From Anaerosolibacter carboniphilus (GTDB taxonomy: Bacteria; Bacillota; Clostridia; Peptostreptococcales; Thermotaleaceae), in contig NZ_JACHEN010000018.1 in assembly GCF_014205875.1 (NCBI RefSeq), forward strand, positions 45,707 through 109,706: a DNA stretch of 64,000 bases. Reading direction: 5' to 3'. Positions 63,932-64,000 of this stretch are shown here, piece after piece (position 1 is the stretch's first letter; each line of letters opens with the position of its first letter). The translations under genes were made by a program, and so were the position numbers. Under the pieces are notes generated by a model, which was given only the letters and a program-made list of their open reading frames with translations, made no database searches and was not told the origin of the DNA.

Positions 63932-63960
63932 TTGACACAAAACGACAAACATGATAATCT
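63932..63960 (+). promoter_or_regulatory. Strong sigma-A promoter, probably of an rRNA operon
   Basis: TTGACA at 63932-63937 and TAATCT (63955-63960) or GATAAT (63953-63958) as -10. A GTCGC/GCGAC hairpin and the TTTGGTCTTT at the window end follow; the latter resembles the leader just before clostridial 16S rRNA genes. The gene itself lies outside. Confidence 0.6.
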
Positions 63961-64000
63961 ATATAAGTCGCCAAAACGAGCGACACAAACTTTGGTCTTT

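Overview
The window looks like chromosome of a strictly anaerobic, endospore-forming, motile member of the Clostridia, close in style to Alkaliphilus or Natronincola (genus is inference). The evidence is low-to-moderate GC, AGGAGG-type ribosome sites, many TTG/GTG starts, an SspH-type spore protein, a NapH-like ferredoxin-type protein, two UGA-containing selenoprotein genes and Gram-positive RNA regulators (SAM-I, THF and c-di-AMP riboswitches, PyrR loops). No prophage, transposase, CRISPR array, tRNA or rRNA gene is visible. The last 70 bases look like the promoter and leader of an rRNA operon beginning just outside the window.

1-12.3 kb is mixed housekeeping: the end of a HAD phosphatase, an orphan three-PAS histidine kinase, an NlpC/P60 protein, a MotA/MotB-type stator pair, a CapA-like protein, a half-size siroheme/4Fe-4S protein, an Amidase_6 protein, a DUF1450 protein, a chemoreceptor and a NERD-like protein.

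12.35-34.1 kb is the most interesting part, a same-strand catabolic island. It holds a three-subunit molybdenum hydroxylase, an NCS2 permease carrying the two glutamates of uracil-type carriers, carbamate kinase, a PucR regulator, the three proteins of FdrA-type carbamoyltransferase (DUF2877, FdrA, DUF1116) with an extra 57-residue protein, a cyclase-family hydrolase and a nitrilase-superfamily amidase. It continues with ModE/ModABC, with a Mo-box-like palindrome before modA, and with the maturation set of selenium-dependent molybdenum hydroxylases (YqeC, MocA-like, MoeA-like, XdhC-family, YqeB), then LarB. No allantoinase or allantoate/ureidoglycolate enzyme is present. I propose that the island oxidises a small cyclic ureide (uracil to barbiturate is my favoured guess), opens the ring, and phosphorolyses the ureido acid to an amide plus carbamoyl phosphate, from which carbamate kinase makes ATP.

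34.1-45 kb holds sspH, a selenocysteine peroxiredoxin, LemA and TPM proteins, an FAD oxidoreductase flanked by two copies of a short MITE-like repeat, a patatin, a HesB-like selenoprotein, a ferredoxin-type membrane protein, a glutaredoxin, and metA-metY behind a SAM-I riboswitch. A second SAM-I riboswitch sits, unusually, ahead of a YbaK-type tRNA deacylase. A third precedes the split methionine synthase operon (metH core, MTHFR, separate activation domain; 45-49.3 kb).

49.4-64 kb holds two overlapping 2-hydroxyacyl-CoA dehydratase-related proteins, folT behind a THF riboswitch, a GNAT acetyltransferase behind two tandem c-di-AMP riboswitches, divergent pyrBI and pyrC-F-K-D operons with PyrR-type loops, DUF4363/DUF421 membrane proteins, and three overlapping M42 aminopeptidase paralogues.
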